Positions 15,969 through 26,097 of a stretch of DNA of 64,000 nucleotides are shown one piece after another. The notes beneath the pieces are model-generated. The model did not search any database. It saw only the letters and a list, made by a program, of their open reading frames with translations, and was not told where the DNA came from. The number at the start of each line of letters is the position of its first letter. Position 1 is the first letter of the stretch. A program made the position numbers and the translations under genes. The stretch lies in the NCBI GenBank assembly GCA_023212645.1, contig JALBYC010000029.1, forward strand, positions 89,089 to 153,088, given 5' to 3'. The stretch is from Farysia itapuensis. Its lineage: Eukaryota > Basidiomycota > Ustilaginomycetes > Ustilaginales > Ustilaginaceae.

Positions 15969-18900
15969 GAGCTCTGTCGGCCTTTCTCGCTCGCTAAGGG
16001 AAAGCGTCAACTACTCTGCTCATGATCTTTACCAGTCTGTCGTACAGCAAGACGCAGTGGAGCTGCAACAAGAGCAAGCTTCTGCGCCAGCTCTAGCTGT
16101 TCCCTCGGCAGAGGCGACACCTTTCCCAGCAAAAATCACGAAACGGACAAATGCTCGTTTGCAGCTCGCCGCAGCGCTTCTAGAGGCTGATAACGAACGT
16201 ATACTGGAAAAGGCACAATATTGGTATATATCTCATCCCGCTCAAAACAGCAACGACCCCCATCCACCACCACCTCCCCAACCTGCGCTAGCCAGCCAGA
16301 GTGTCATATTTGCCCCGTTCAGAGACGGTTTCAGTCCTGCCGTCACACGTCATGTACGTACCTGGAGCAGTGCCACTGGACTCTCGCAAATTCTCGCTCC
16401 AGAAGGCGAACGCTCCAGTATCGACTTCCTAGGTATTGCACTACCAAGCGAGAGCAAGCCACGCAGCCGCTCAGGCAGCGCACTAGGCGATAATCACTCG
16501 CGTACGGACAGCTTGCTCTCTCTAGCTCCTTCAAACCATGCATCTGTGGTCACAGCCCGCTCAGCTACTGATTCACAGCTTGCGCAGCGGGGCGACAAGG
16601 ACAAGGACTCGTCTCTCACTGATTGGGGTGTTGACAAATTTCTAAGTAAAGAAGAACGAGAGCGTTCCGCCCGGAGTCGAGCCGAGAGCGTTGCTGCAGA
16701 TGACCGCGCTTTCTCAACTGGCGATCGATTAGCTTTCGTCAGGGAAGCACACAGGCCGACTTCGGACATTGTCGCTCCTTCTGCGCCCAGTACAAAGCTT
16801 GACCTCTTAGCAAAAATCAAGCTGTACCGCGAACGACAAGAAAATCTACCTCCGTCGCAATGGCATGGACCAGGCCCGCAAGCTACCGGAGATGAAGTGC
16901 GTCATCATCTCACTCACGATGCATCAGCCGATGTGCTCTCGCCTACAGAAGATGCAGAGCACATCAATGAGCCTCTTCGTGAAAACGAAACAAAGAACGA
17001 AAAGGCTGTTGAGGACTTTAGGGCAGATGACAGAAATACGAATCATTCAGTCGCACTGAGCACAACGGCACCAGACTTGTTCGGCTCAGATCTGGCACGA
17101 ACACTGAACAAGGGCGCCTTTAGCTTGGCTACGGCCCAACAGCTGGAACAGGCAGTTGCAGCTACATCTCGAGATGACGACTCAGCTGTGGAAACCGACA
17201 TGGTCGGTATAGGCTCTTACTCACGCAGTCAGTCACGCCGCAATTCTTTCATGGGGTCGCCCCTCTTTCAAAGTTCGCCTCTAGCGAGGCCCGAGCTTGG
17301 CCGCAGTCTGTCGGAAAACCTGTTCCAGCAAGTGGAGATGGGTCTGGGCTCTGGTCCTTTTGCTGCGGCCGCTCTGGCAGCCAGTCCACGTTTTCCCGCC
17401 GTCGACTTGCCAGACCGCGAGCTGTCACCAATGCCGGATGCAGCTTACACCACAAAACAACTACAAACTATGGCTCGCAATGCAACATTCCCTTCGTACC
17501 TCGGCATTAACCGAGATCTACTGGACGACGCTCAGCACGAGCAAACCGACGACGAGGATGAATCCGGTCAGAAACCTAGCAGATCAAAGCGTCCGTCTGC
17601 CCCTGCGCTCATTCCTGATGCTCAAGATCTGGGAGTAGCAGGTTCACAAGATCGTCTCGGAGAAGACGCGCCTCTTGATCTATCATCTGCTGATTGGGGG
17701 AAAACTCGCAAGAAGTGGTTTCGACTGAGCTCCATGACCGATGCCAAGAGTAGGAAGAGCGGTAATCGTCAAGAGCCTGATCCGGATGCTGAAGTTCTGA
17801 ACAGCGCGCTTAAGCCGTCCAACGTTGCGACGCAAAGCCGGACCGACGCTACTGAGCAGGTTGTAGACGACATTGACGATGATTATTTCAGTCCGCCGAA
17901 GAAAGGTCCACTACGTCCTCTTGGCCTCGGCGTACGCCTTCCACAAACCATAGTGATGCCAAGCCGACTCGAGGGTACCGCCTTTGCTCCGACGACAAGA
18001 CTGGCAGATGATGGAGCAGATGCTTCTGCAAGTCACAAGCGACACAGTCTACATGTTCCAGATGGATTTGTGCTTCACGAGGCTCGCGGGGGACTGCCGC
18101 CTATGCGAAGCTTAGTCGTGCAGGGTGCTAGCGGGCCACAAACCCTTTTGCCAGTGAAGAGTAGCAAGAAACATCAACAAATGGTTGCCAATCTGAAAGC
18201 GATGGACGTTGGACGTACCGTACAGGTACCCATGGCCGCTCCGCGCGGCATTGGTCGACGAGCTGCGGTGCCGACCACAGCCTTATTCCGAAATCAGCTG
18301 GTTCAGAATGACGAAGAGCGTGAAGGCTGGGGCTGGGAGGCTGGCACTAGAGCCAGTGACAACTTCGATCCAAGCGCAGAATTCAGTTCAGAGGATGACG
18401 ATCAGCCACTTGCGGATCTTAAGAAACAACAGCGTTTGGCCAAAAAGGCTGCCAAAAAACAAGCTAGAGAAAAGCGTAAGCGCAAGGCCGCACGCAGGAT
18501 CCGTCGGGCCAAACGTGAAGCAGGAACTGGTAGCGGAACTGAAAGTCCCGACGACGATCTGGATTTGAGCAGTACCAGCAGCGAGGACGATGCCGTGAAC
18601 AGTGACAGTGACGTGTGGGCCAGCGATGACGACAAGCGATGGATCGACAATCACAAACCGGCCGGAAAGCTGTACGGCAAGAGTCTGCTAGATATCGCGA
18701 CCGAGCGCACGATCGAGCGTAAGTCCAAAGCTCGATTCTACGGTCAGGTGCAGCTTGAAGATGAGGAGCCTACCATGATTCAGCTCAATCACAAAGCTGC
18801 CGTTGGCGACAACGGAGACACTGTCTCGGTAGCACCAAGCGCTGCAACGTCTTTCAGAGATAAACCCTTGGGCTATAACGACACGCGCGAACGAATGGAG

Positions 18901-20316
18901 GCAATCTTTGGCGCTGACGAGCTGTGGGCCCGCGAGCTGGCGAAGCGCCAAGAGGAAGAAGCACTCGAAGCCACAAACGCTGAAACCACGCAAGCGGAAC
19001 AACATGCCAAGCCGCTCAGAAAGGGAAAAGGCCTTTTCACGCGGAAGAAGAAGGATAATACAGCGTACACCGAAGCAACAATCGAAAGCGTAAAGGGCGA
19101 AGAAAAGATGGTTACAGACGCAGACGGCGAGGGCGCGTCGATGCAAGCTCCCGAAGGACAAGCGGAGGAGGGGTTGCAAGCAACGGTGCAGCCCCCGACG
19201 CTTGTTCTTGATATTGACAACCACGAGCCTAAAACAGGCAAGTCACTTGCGACCGCTCTGCTTAGTGGCGAACACAAAGCAATCGATGAATGGCTTGTCA
19301 AATCCGAGCACAATTCTGCACACGAGGATAGCGACGATGACGTACCACTGTCACAGATTCAGGTCAAGCCGAAAGCTCGACCCTCTTCGCTCGCGGCTGG
19401 TCTCGGAGTAGCTGTCGAAAAGCCAGTCGAATTGTCGTCGGACGAAGAAATGCCGTTGGCTGCCTTAAAGGAAAAGCGTACGAGACAGTCAATGATGTTC
19501 GGTAACGGCGCCCTCAATCTCAACTTTTCACCCGATGACAGAAAAGTTCCGTCGCCACGCTCGCCGCTCGGCATGCTGCGGAATAATGGTCAGATAACTG
19601 CACGTGCTGTCCCCGCCAAGACCCAGGATAGTGGTGACTCCGAAGATGACTTGCCACTGGGGCAGCGGCATCCAGAAGCCACTTCAGCACTCGCAGCCGT
19701 CCGGATGGCTTTAGAGGAGAAGAGGAAAGAAGCTAGGGAGAGCAGAAGATGCTCCAGATTAGCCGAGAGATTAGCAGCACGGCGCGCGGCGGGCAGCGTC
19801 AGTGACCAGAGCGAGCACGATTCTGACGACAGTGAAGACGACCGACCGCTTGGCTACTCCCATCCGCAGGCAGCCATCATTGCCGAGCAGGCTGCCTTGA
19901 TCCGTCAACTGCAATCAGGCTCAAACAAATCGCCGACCACATCGGCAATCCAGAGGCCGGTCTCGAGCATGTCCGCTTTCTTCAGCTCAGCCGACCCGCG
20001 TCAATCCATGGCGAGCTTTGCAGGAATTCCGCAGTACGACGGTCTACCAATTTCGTCCATGGGCCTCCCTTCGCAAATGCGCATGTCAGTAGGTGGCCCT
20101 ACGGATCTGTTTTATCCACCTGTTGGTTTCACATCTGGTGCGCCAGCACTTGAGCTTCCGCCGCAAACGCTCGCCATACACTCTCCATCCCTCAGCACTC
20201 AGTCCATGATGGTGGATCCAAAGGCATCTTCTATTCACAACTGGAGAACACAGGTGCCAGCCGACGCTACATCCGCCGTCACTCCGTCCAATGGCACGTC
20301 AGGCACCGACTCGTAG
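15967..20316 (+). CDS. Large disordered acidic/serine-rich protein, 1449 residues, unknown function
   Basis: I do not recognise this protein. It is one uninterrupted frame. Only the first ~150 residues look ordered; they contain the helical AKITKRTNARLQLAAALLEA and the YWYISHPAQN segment. The rest is Ser/Asp/Arg-rich. A very basic block, KKQQRLAKKAAKKQAREKRK, near 817-855 is a likely coiled or nuclear-targeting region. A short acidic motif recurs five times: EDDDQPLADL (about 809), DSDDDVPLSQ (1121), SSDEEMPLAA (1157), DSEDDLPLGQ (1223) and DSEDDRPLGY (1288). Many Ser-Asp-Glu sites would suit casein kinase 2. The ATG at 15967 overlaps, on the opposite strand, a candidate start codon of the DNA glycosylase. 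Nuclear location is inference. Confidence 0.85.
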   Translation: MSSVGLSRSLRESVNYSAHDLYQSVVQQDAVELQQEQASAPALAVPSAEATPFPAKITKRTNARLQLAAALLEADNERILEKAQYWYISHPAQNSNDPHPPPPPQPALASQSVIFAPFRDGFSPAVTRHVRTWSSATGLSQILAPEGERSSIDFLGIALPSESKPRSRSGSALGDNHSRTDSLLSLAPSNHASVVTARSATDSQLAQRGDKDKDSSLTDWGVDKFLSKEERERSARSRAESVAADDRAFSTGDRLAFVREAHRPTSDIVAPSAPSTKLDLLAKIKLYRERQENLPPSQWHGPGPQATGDEVRHHLTHDASADVLSPTEDAEHINEPLRENETKNEKAVEDFRADDRNTNHSVALSTTAPDLFGSDLARTLNKGAFSLATAQQLEQAVAATSRDDDSAVETDMVGIGSYSRSQSRRNSFMGSPLFQSSPLARPELGRSLSENLFQQVEMGLGSGPFAAAALAASPRFPAVDLPDRELSPMPDAAYTTKQLQTMARNATFPSYLGINRDLLDDAQHEQTDDEDESGQKPSRSKRPSAPALIPDAQDLGVAGSQDRLGEDAPLDLSSADWGKTRKKWFRLSSMTDAKSRKSGNRQEPDPDAEVLNSALKPSNVATQSRTDATEQVVDDIDDDYFSPPKKGPLRPLGLGVRLPQTIVMPSRLEGTAFAPTTRLADDGADASASHKRHSLHVPDGFVLHEARGGLPPMRSLVVQGASGPQTLLPVKSSKKHQQMVANLKAMDVGRTVQVPMAAPRGIGRRAAVPTTALFRNQLVQNDEEREGWGWEAGTRASDNFDPSAEFSSEDDDQPLADLKKQQRLAKKAAKKQAREKRKRKAARRIRRAKREAGTGSGTESPDDDLDLSSTSSEDDAVNSDSDVWASDDDKRWIDNHKPAGKLYGKSLLDIATERTIERKSKARFYGQVQLEDEEPTMIQLNHKAAVGDNGDTVSVAPSAATSFRDKPLGYNDTRERMEAIFGADELWARELAKRQEEEALEATNAETTQAEQHAKPLRKGKGLFTRKKKDNTAYTEATIESVKGEEKMVTDADGEGASMQAPEGQAEEGLQATVQPPTLVLDIDNHEPKTGKSLATALLSGEHKAIDEWLVKSEHNSAHEDSDDDVPLSQIQVKPKARPSSLAAGLGVAVEKPVELSSDEEMPLAALKEKRTRQSMMFGNGALNLNFSPDDRKVPSPRSPLGMLRNNGQITARAVPAKTQDSGDSEDDLPLGQRHPEATSALAAVRMALEEKRKEARESRRCSRLAERLAARRAAGSVSDQSEHDSDDSEDDRPLGYSHPQAAIIAEQAALIRQLQSGSNKSPTTSAIQRPVSSMSAFFSSADPRQSMASFAGIPQYDGLPISSMGLPSQMRMSVGGPTDLFYPPVGFTSGAPALELPPQTLAIHSPSLSTQSMMVDPKASSIHNWRTQVPADATSAVTPSNGTSGTDS

Positions 20317-20551
20317 CATTCTGCAAAGTAGTCATTCTATTCGGGTTTACGTGGTGAGCTGTGAGCCTGTGAGCCTGTGACTGGTGACTTGGAGAGAAAG
20401 GCTGAATCGGGGCAAATCGGGGATTATTTATCTACAATGTTCTCGAAGGTGGAGGAAGCGAGCGGAGTCAAGCCCAAATCGCCGCTCACAGACCGCTTCA
20501 AATATACGTCAACGCTCGCTGCCATCAGACAACCTCCATCCGCACACTACC

Positions 20552-21730
20552 ATGGGTAAAGATTACTACAAGATCTTGGGCGTCCCAAAAGATGCGCCCG
20601 AAGATGCGCTCAAAAAAGCATACAAGAAAGCGGCACTCAAATGGCATCCCGATCGCAACAAAGACAATGTCGAAACAGCCAACGTAAAGTTCAAAGAGGT
20701 GGGCGAAGCATTCGAAGTGCTGTCCGACAAAAACAAGCGCGCGATTTACGATCAATATGGCGAAGAGGGGTTGAAAGCTGGGCCGCCACCGCCTGGTGCT
20801 GATGGTGGAGCGGGCGGATTTGGTGGCTTCCCTGGCATGGGTGGTGGCGGAGGCGGTGGTTTCAGTAGCTTCCCAGGCAGCGGAGGTCGCACTTTCACCT
20901 TTTCGTCCGGCGGACCTGGTGCAGGTATGGGCGGATTCTCACCAAGCGACCCGAACGATATCTTTGCCAACATTTTCGGCGGAAACAGTCCGTTCGCCAG
21001 CATGGGCGGCATGGGTGGTATGGGAGGTATGGGTGGCATGGGTGGGATGCCCATGGACGAGGACATGCTTGGCGGAGGCGCGTCTCGTTCACGCAGATCT
21101 GGAGGCATGCCCGGCGGCTTTGGTTTTGGAGGCGCGCCAGAAGCTCCCCCGCAAGAAAAACCATCCGATGTCGAAAAGCAACTCCCGCTCTCACTACAAG
21201 ACTTATACACAGGCACGACAAAGCGTCTAAAGATTGGACGAAAATTGGCCTCAGGTGGTTCCGAAGAGAAGGTGCTCACCGTTGACGTCAAGCCGGGCTG
21301 GAAAAAGGGAACCAAAATTCGCTTTGGTGGTGCTGGCCATGAAGTCAGCCCTGGCTCGTTCCAAGACGTGGTCTTTATTGTCGACGAGAAGCCGCACCCT
21401 CAATTCCGCCGTGACGGTGATGATCTTCGCATCTCTGTTGCCTTACCACTCATCGATGCGCTCGACCCGCCAAAATCCGGTACTAGCAACAGCACCAAGA
21501 AGATTGCGACGCTCGACGGACGCAGCTTGCAGATACCCATCCCACAACCACCTCCGGGCAAAAGCTGCATCGCCACGGGCAAAACCACGCGTCTCGCCAA
21601 CGAAGGCATGCCCATCAGCAAAACGCAGGGCAAGAAAAAGGGCGATCTGGTGGTCGAGTGGACTCTAGAACTCCCCGAACGACTGACACCCACCCAGAAA
21701 GAGGGCTTACGGAAGATTCTCGCTCCCTAA
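20552..21730 (+). CDS. SIS1: Type II (DnaJB/Sis1) Hsp40 co-chaperone, 392 residues
   Basis: This J-domain protein stimulates Hsp70 ATPase activity and delivers clients in the cytosol and nucleus. The start is the ATG at 20552 (context CTACCATGG), giving [11 protein letters not shown]. The J domain (1-70) carries the HPD motif in [10 protein letters not shown] Gly/Phe- and Gly/Met-rich region (about 75-215) includes tandem GGM units near 150-170. There are no CxxCxGxG zinc repeats, so it is type II. Two C-terminal beta-sandwich segments follow, with [26 protein letters not shown] and [19 protein letters not shown]. The C-terminus is GLRKILAP. The frame stays open upstream for about 170 bases, but that part does not look like protein of this family. 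Confidence 0.95.
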   Translation: MGKDYYKILGVPKDAPEDALKKAYKKAALKWHPDRNKDNVETANVKFKEVGEAFEVLSDKNKRAIYDQYGEEGLKAGPPPPGADGGAGGFGGFPGMGGGGGGGFSSFPGSGGRTFTFSSGGPGAGMGGFSPSDPNDIFANIFGGNSPFASMGGMGGMGGMGGMGGMPMDEDMLGGGASRSRRSGGMPGGFGFGGAPEAPPQEKPSDVEKQLPLSLQDLYTGTTKRLKIGRKLASGGSEEKVLTVDVKPGWKKGTKIRFGGAGHEVSPGSFQDVVFIVDEKPHPQFRRDGDDLRISVALPLIDALDPPKSGTSNSTKKIATLDGRSLQIPIPQPPPGKSCIATGKTTRLANEGMPISKTQGKKKGDLVVEWTLELPERLTPTQKEGLRKILAP

Positions 21731-21820
21731 GCATTGCACGAGTAGATCCACCATCACACATACATACCACAGAATTCCAGTTCGACCATGTGTCCTTTTT
21801 GTACGTTTGTGTGCGTGGAG

Positions 21821-22240
21821 CTACCCTAGAATGATGAGATATATGATGACGGTAATGTTGATCACCACCAATGGAACTTTTGAGCGGCAAAATTATTAGC
21901 AAGGTGCTACGCAATCGCTTCACAGAGACGCTACACTTACTGCGCATAAGTGTTCTGACGGCTGAAATGAGATTGATAAGCCTTGCTTTGATGCTGGAAT
22001 CGTTGCCTGAACCAAGCCCTGATCCACCTTGAGATGAGCCAAAGCCTTGGTCAAAGGAATGCGCATGGACAGCATTGGACGACCATCCCACTAAATGCAA
22101 AGAGAGTCAATCTCGGTAGGCAGTAGTCTTCGAAACAGGCTGCACTTACCCCGGGCGAGGAATCGATCTTCACTTAGCACCGCAAGTGCATTTGTGATGA
22201 ACAGGATGAGGTACAGCGCTGTTCCCAATCCAAATGCCAT
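21821..22240 (-). CDS. YOS1: Yos1-like ER-Golgi transport protein (3 exons, 98 residues)
   Basis: Yos1 (IER3IP1 family) is a small membrane protein needed for COPII vesicle transport from ER to Golgi. Exons: 22240-22150, 22090-21941 and 21876-21821. Introns of 59 and 64 bp begin GTAAGT and end AG. The spliced product starts MAFGLGTALYLILFITNALAV (a membrane segment), continues SEDRFLARVGW, then a Gly/Ser linker, SIKARLINLISAVRTLMRIP, and a hydrophobic C-terminus ending YLIILG. This is the full-length family pattern, with a conserved DRFLAR-x-GW after the first helix. No single-frame open stretch covers it. Confidence 0.93.
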
Positions 22241-22747
22241 CTTTCGTGATTATGTACAGCGCGTATGCACGACTCTGATGGCAGAGGCCTGAGCTACACA
22301 CTGTGCGTATCGGAGACTGCGTCAACGGAAGGTAAGCGGTGTGGTGATAGTAGTAGTAAGAGTGTAGAATGATCCGACCATGGCCTGTCAACGTCGCAAC
22401 GTCAACTTCGAGAATTTGACTGTTAGACTCAAACGAGGCCAACTCACGTGACGTAGTGAATGTGACTTTGCACATTGCAGCCATCCCAAAGCCCTTGCCC
22501 AACCATCATGGGTCGTGACACATCTCTGTAGCTAAAATGTGTTGCTCTTTGGATGAAGAGAGCTAGTGATACAATTGCGAAGGTGATATGGGATGGTTGA
22601 AGGGACTAAAAGCGGCGTAAGAAAACGTGTTGCAGTAATTTTGTTGCAATGGGTTGAGACGGCCAGAAGTGCTTCTATATAGCGGCTGGTTGGGGCAATA
22701 CACGCCACAGGGTACTCGCGTCAAGGCTGGTACTGTAGAGGAAACGC

Positions 22748-23203
22748 CTAAGCGACACGAGCGACGACTTCGCCTCCATAGCCACGCTTGATGGCGTCTC
22801 TGGCCTCCCACCAGCCATTTGGCCCACAATCAATGACGGCAATCTCACCCATCGCCAATGGCTTGACGAATTTGGCTCGTCTGCCTGTTGAGAAGCGCAA
22901 TAGCTCTTGTGTGTCCATGTAGAGAGTTCTGCTGGGTTTGGAGACTGGACTCATGGACTCCAGAACAGGTCGGTCGTCGGGTCGATACTTGAGGTCGACC
23001 CACAACCTACGCGATGCTGTGCCTGATGTGAGATATTGGGACGTCGAGGGACCCGCAATGCTGCCCCTGGTAATGTTGTGGATAAAGCCGTGTTGCAAAA
23101 GGATTGAGAGGATGGACAGATTGCCCTGAGTCGCAGGCAATTGCACTTGACGTTGTCTCGCCCTTGACGCGTTTTGCAAGATGTTGCACATGGTTGCGTG
23201 CAT
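22748..23203 (-). CDS. MRPS8: Mitochondrial small-subunit ribosomal protein uS8m, 151 residues
   Basis: A uS8 family protein of the mitochondrial ribosome. From the ATG at 23203 it reads MHATMCNILQNASRAR, matching the uS8 N-terminus. It has the conserved TASRRLWVDLKYRPDDRPVL segment and ends with an MGEIAVIDCGPNGWW stretch and GGEVVARVA. An in-frame ATG at 23278 would add 25 residues and could serve import, but the family normally starts at the NxLQNxSRA segment. It lies head-to-head with the UPF0598 gene, about 215 bases apart. Confidence 0.9.
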   Translation of the reverse strand: MHATMCNILQNASRARQRQVQLPATQGNLSILSILLQHGFIHNITRGSIAGPSTSQYLTSGTASRRLWVDLKYRPDDRPVLESMSPVSKPSRTLYMDTQELLRFSTGRRAKFVKPLAMGEIAVIDCGPNGWWEARDAIKRGYGGEVVARVA

Positions 23204-23418
23204 CTTGGAGGGATCAACCCGAGCAGCTACGACTGTAGCAGTAGCAGCAGGCAGGTACGAGGTGCTAAGGGTATACACAAAGCCGGTGCGAAGCTGCGAG
23301 GGTAAAGTGAAAATTGGTGGCAGACTTTTTCGGTTCCGAGAAAATCCTGTCAGACCCGAGGAAATGATGCAGGGTCCAGATTGCTGCCGTCATACTGAAA
23401 CTAGCCATCCTCCAATCC

Positions 23419-24249
23419 ATGCCAGCTCAACTGTGGGCATCTCTGCTACGGAAAGACTTGTTGCAAGCATCCGCAGCTGGCTTCAGGACCAGTGCTAAAG
23501 CTTTGGCAGCTATACGGTCGTCGATACGGGTATACCGATATGTCATTGACGTGCACGGCCAGCTGTTCCTGCACGACACCATACCCAAGAATTTGACAAG
23601 CTGCTTCAAGAACACCGAATTTCTCGACTTCTTCTATAGCCGAATTCGTCCTAACCCTTTCTGCTCGGCTTTAGTTCAAAATGAAAGTCTGATTTCACGG
23701 CAGGATATCTTGTCGCCACCAATATCAGATTTGGCCCAAGGCTGGACCGATGTTGCACCTTACAACGGCAAGCCATCAGATAGCGAAGCGAGCAAAGACG
23801 AGTTGTGGGAAGCGGCATGTAAGATGGGAAATGATGAAGGCTATCAGTGGATCTCGCCCTGCGGTCCAGAGCTCAACCTGATTCGGACCCAGGACACACC
23901 TATAGTCTACCACGAGCTGTCGCAAGATGGCAAGTTACGGTGGGCAGGCACGAAGCTGGAGGCATTCCGACCAGAGGAGCTGGTTGTAGACCCATCGAAT
24001 GGCTATGTCTATCATCCATCTCCATCACGGCCAAACTCACGCAGTAGAATCGTAGACAAGACGAGCCCGTACGGCAAACACAGCCTGCTAGGCTCAAATC
24101 TCGTCCTGAGTCGCTTTGCCGAGGGATTGGAAATTGATCCCGACCAATTCCATCGGGGTCAAGGCGGAAGTATAGAATGGAACGGTCGTCGGTACCAATT
24201 AGGCCTCATGCCGGCAAAGATAGGAGCTGCCGGTGCTAGGCCCTCTTGA
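23419..24249 (+). CDS. UPF0598 family protein (C8orf82-like), 276 residues
   Basis: This matches the conserved eukaryotic UPF0598 family, whose function is unknown. Recognised segments are YRYVIDVHGQLFLHDTIPKN, LTSCFKNTEFLDFFYSRIRPN, the SPCGPELNLIR motif and YHELSQDGKLRWAGT. The N-terminus is rich in Arg, Lys, Ser and Ala with no acidic residue among the first ~14, which suits a mitochondrial presequence. The shared promoter region with mitochondrial uS8 supports that location weakly. No intron is needed. Confidence 0.85.
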   Translation: MPAQLWASLLRKDLLQASAAGFRTSAKALAAIRSSIRVYRYVIDVHGQLFLHDTIPKNLTSCFKNTEFLDFFYSRIRPNPFCSALVQNESLISRQDILSPPISDLAQGWTDVAPYNGKPSDSEASKDELWEAACKMGNDEGYQWISPCGPELNLIRTQDTPIVYHELSQDGKLRWAGTKLEAFRPEELVVDPSNGYVYHPSPSRPNSRSRIVDKTSPYGKHSLLGSNLVLSRFAEGLEIDPDQFHRGQGGSIEWNGRRYQLGLMPAKIGAAGARPS

Positions 24250-24466
24250 CCAAGGGGTTCAAGCTTTGAATTGAGCGCAACCTTGGCGCATTAAATTGTG
24301 CATGGCGCGCTGTTCAAAAAAAAGTGTTGTTCTTTCGCGTCGATCCGAATTTTTAATCAAAAATTCTAGGTTTGCACGTCCGCTGGAGCGTGACTTTAAA
24401 GGGAAAGAAAGAGGTGTGCATGTGTGACTGGGTGACTGTACAACACCACCTCTGTCGGCTCACACT

Positions 24467-25960
24467 ATGGTCGACGCAGGCGAAAGCAGTAGGACAACTG
24501 GCGGCAAGAGATCCGCCGCAAGCACACGGCCCACGCCGCCGCCGCCTCGTCCCAAAGACCCTCGTCGTGTGCGTCTACCAGCAGGCGAACTTGAACAGCG
24601 TGCCCTCGATGGCCCTTCGACTGAACAGATTCTTGGACCATTCTGGGCACGGGACGTGGACCAAGTGATACAGATCAAGCGACAGACTGCTCAGCGCAAA
24701 CGTCCTGACTCTCGATTGCTCGGCAAGCGTCAAACGGCTGCACAGGAAAGATGCTTTGTCGGCAACGACCAACTGAGCTGCTATCCCACCGCCAACACCA
24801 CCGTCACACAAAATTCGTGGAGCAAGTTTATCTGGAATGCCAACTATCCGCTCTTTATTGGAAAGGGTTCTGTCGATGTCTACCTGTTTCAGGAAGATAC
24901 GGACGGGATGGTTACCTCATGGTTATCTCAGGATAACGGAGCTGGAAGACTCTCCTTCCAGCCCAACGACTCATGGTGGGCTAACAAGACTGCCGCAGAC
25001 TATATTCAGCCCAACCAGAATATATCGTGGCCGTTCTACTTTGTCGTGCTGCCATCGGGGGACCAGCTTTCGGGCACTACGTCTCGACTTGCGACATTCA
25101 CCGCTGTGCAGACAACTTTGCCCTTCGCAGTTGCATCGAGTCGGTCTGCTGCCAGTGCCGCCGCTGCTGCCTCTTCCTCTCGCACAGCAATTGGTATCTC
25201 TTCAGCGACGACCACTGCCTCGCCTACCGATGGAGCGGCATCCGCCGTTCAGTCCAGTCTTAGCGCAGCCATCGTGTCGTCTCTCCGCGCCTCAGGTTTC
25301 ACTGGTACTGAAACGGCACAAGCCACCACCACTGCTACTCTGGCCAACGGCTCTCTCGTCACAGCAACTGCCACAGCACAGGCAAATGGGGGACGTCTGG
25401 GTGTCCCAACACACTCCAGTGATCTTGCACTGCCAGTCTATGCAATCGTGCTCATTGCTGTGCTTGGCTTCCTGGCGATCTTGGCTGCATGTCTAGGCGT
25501 GTATTTCGGAATGGCTGCGGTCCGAAAACGGCATCAGCGCCAGGGAGGAACTGGATCGCATCGCAGCTCTTCGCCCATGATGGCAGCTGCAGCTGGTTCC
25601 GTCACTGGAGTGAGCTCGACAATCGCTAGCCATCCCGGAGAGAGAGCATACATGCTACCGAACGACCACGCGGTCGTCGGTGCGACACCCGCAGAGCACA
25701 GCCGCTACTCCGACGACCAGCCTTTCACGACCGATGAAGCGTCCAGAATGGCCGATGCCTTCCGAAACGCACTTCGCGATCCCGAATTCACGCCCGGCCA
25801 GTCGTCCCCAGACGGCGCCGAAAGCCCAAGCCAAGACACCAACACTGGCGAAACCTCACACAAACGTGCTTCAACGCTGTTGCGCGACGAACTGGCCGCC
25901 GAAGGCAAAAACCTTCAGAATGTTGGCCACCGCAAGACAGCCACTTGGCACAACGAATGA
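24467..25960 (+). CDS. Single-pass membrane protein with Ser/Ala-rich ectodomain, 497 residues
   Basis: I do not recognise a named family. The likely ectodomain has a small two-cysteine start (ERCFVGNDQLSCYPT, about 94-108). It continues with a beta-rich stretch (NSWSKFIWNANYPLFIGKG, DVYLFQEDTDG, FYFVVLPSGDQLSG). A Ser/Ala/Thr-rich stalk follows (about 220-310), likely O-glycosylated. One transmembrane helix (VYAIVLIAVLGFLAILAACL, about 323-345) precedes a 150-residue cytoplasmic tail. The layout resembles fungal cell-wall sensors or mucin-like receptors, but no WSC domain is present. No signal peptide is seen: the N-terminus is basic and proline-rich with LGKRQTA (a Kex2-like site) near 85. 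A missed 5' exon or an internal signal-anchor arrangement is possible. Confidence 0.75.
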   Translation: MVDAGESSRTTGGKRSAASTRPTPPPPRPKDPRRVRLPAGELEQRALDGPSTEQILGPFWARDVDQVIQIKRQTAQRKRPDSRLLGKRQTAAQERCFVGNDQLSCYPTANTTVTQNSWSKFIWNANYPLFIGKGSVDVYLFQEDTDGMVTSWLSQDNGAGRLSFQPNDSWWANKTAADYIQPNQNISWPFYFVVLPSGDQLSGTTSRLATFTAVQTTLPFAVASSRSAASAAAAASSSRTAIGISSATTTASPTDGAASAVQSSLSAAIVSSLRASGFTGTETAQATTTATLANGSLVTATATAQANGGRLGVPTHSSDLALPVYAIVLIAVLGFLAILAACLGVYFGMAAVRKRHQRQGGTGSHRSSSPMMAAAAGSVTGVSSTIASHPGERAYMLPNDHAVVGATPAEHSRYSDDQPFTTDEASRMADAFRNALRDPEFTPGQSSPDGAESPSQDTNTGETSHKRASTLLRDELAAEGKNLQNVGHRKTATWHNE

Positions 25961-26097
25961 AAAGCATTGACTCATGGTATACCCTTCCCGCACTGGCCCG
26001 ATCTTGTTCCCTTGTTTGCGAACGTTAATATCTTTATCGAAAGCTTCCTTCGTCACGCTGCGTAATCGGTAAACTCTTTGATGATATTCTGTATACG

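Noticed and set aside
20384..20551. N-terminal extension of the J-protein frame
   Set aside because: The 56 extra residues resemble nothing in the family and the ATG at 20552 has a strong context and the canonical [10 protein letters not shown] start.
20752..21315. 187-residue Pro-rich minus-strand frame
   Set aside because: Mirror of the Gly-rich linker of the J-protein.
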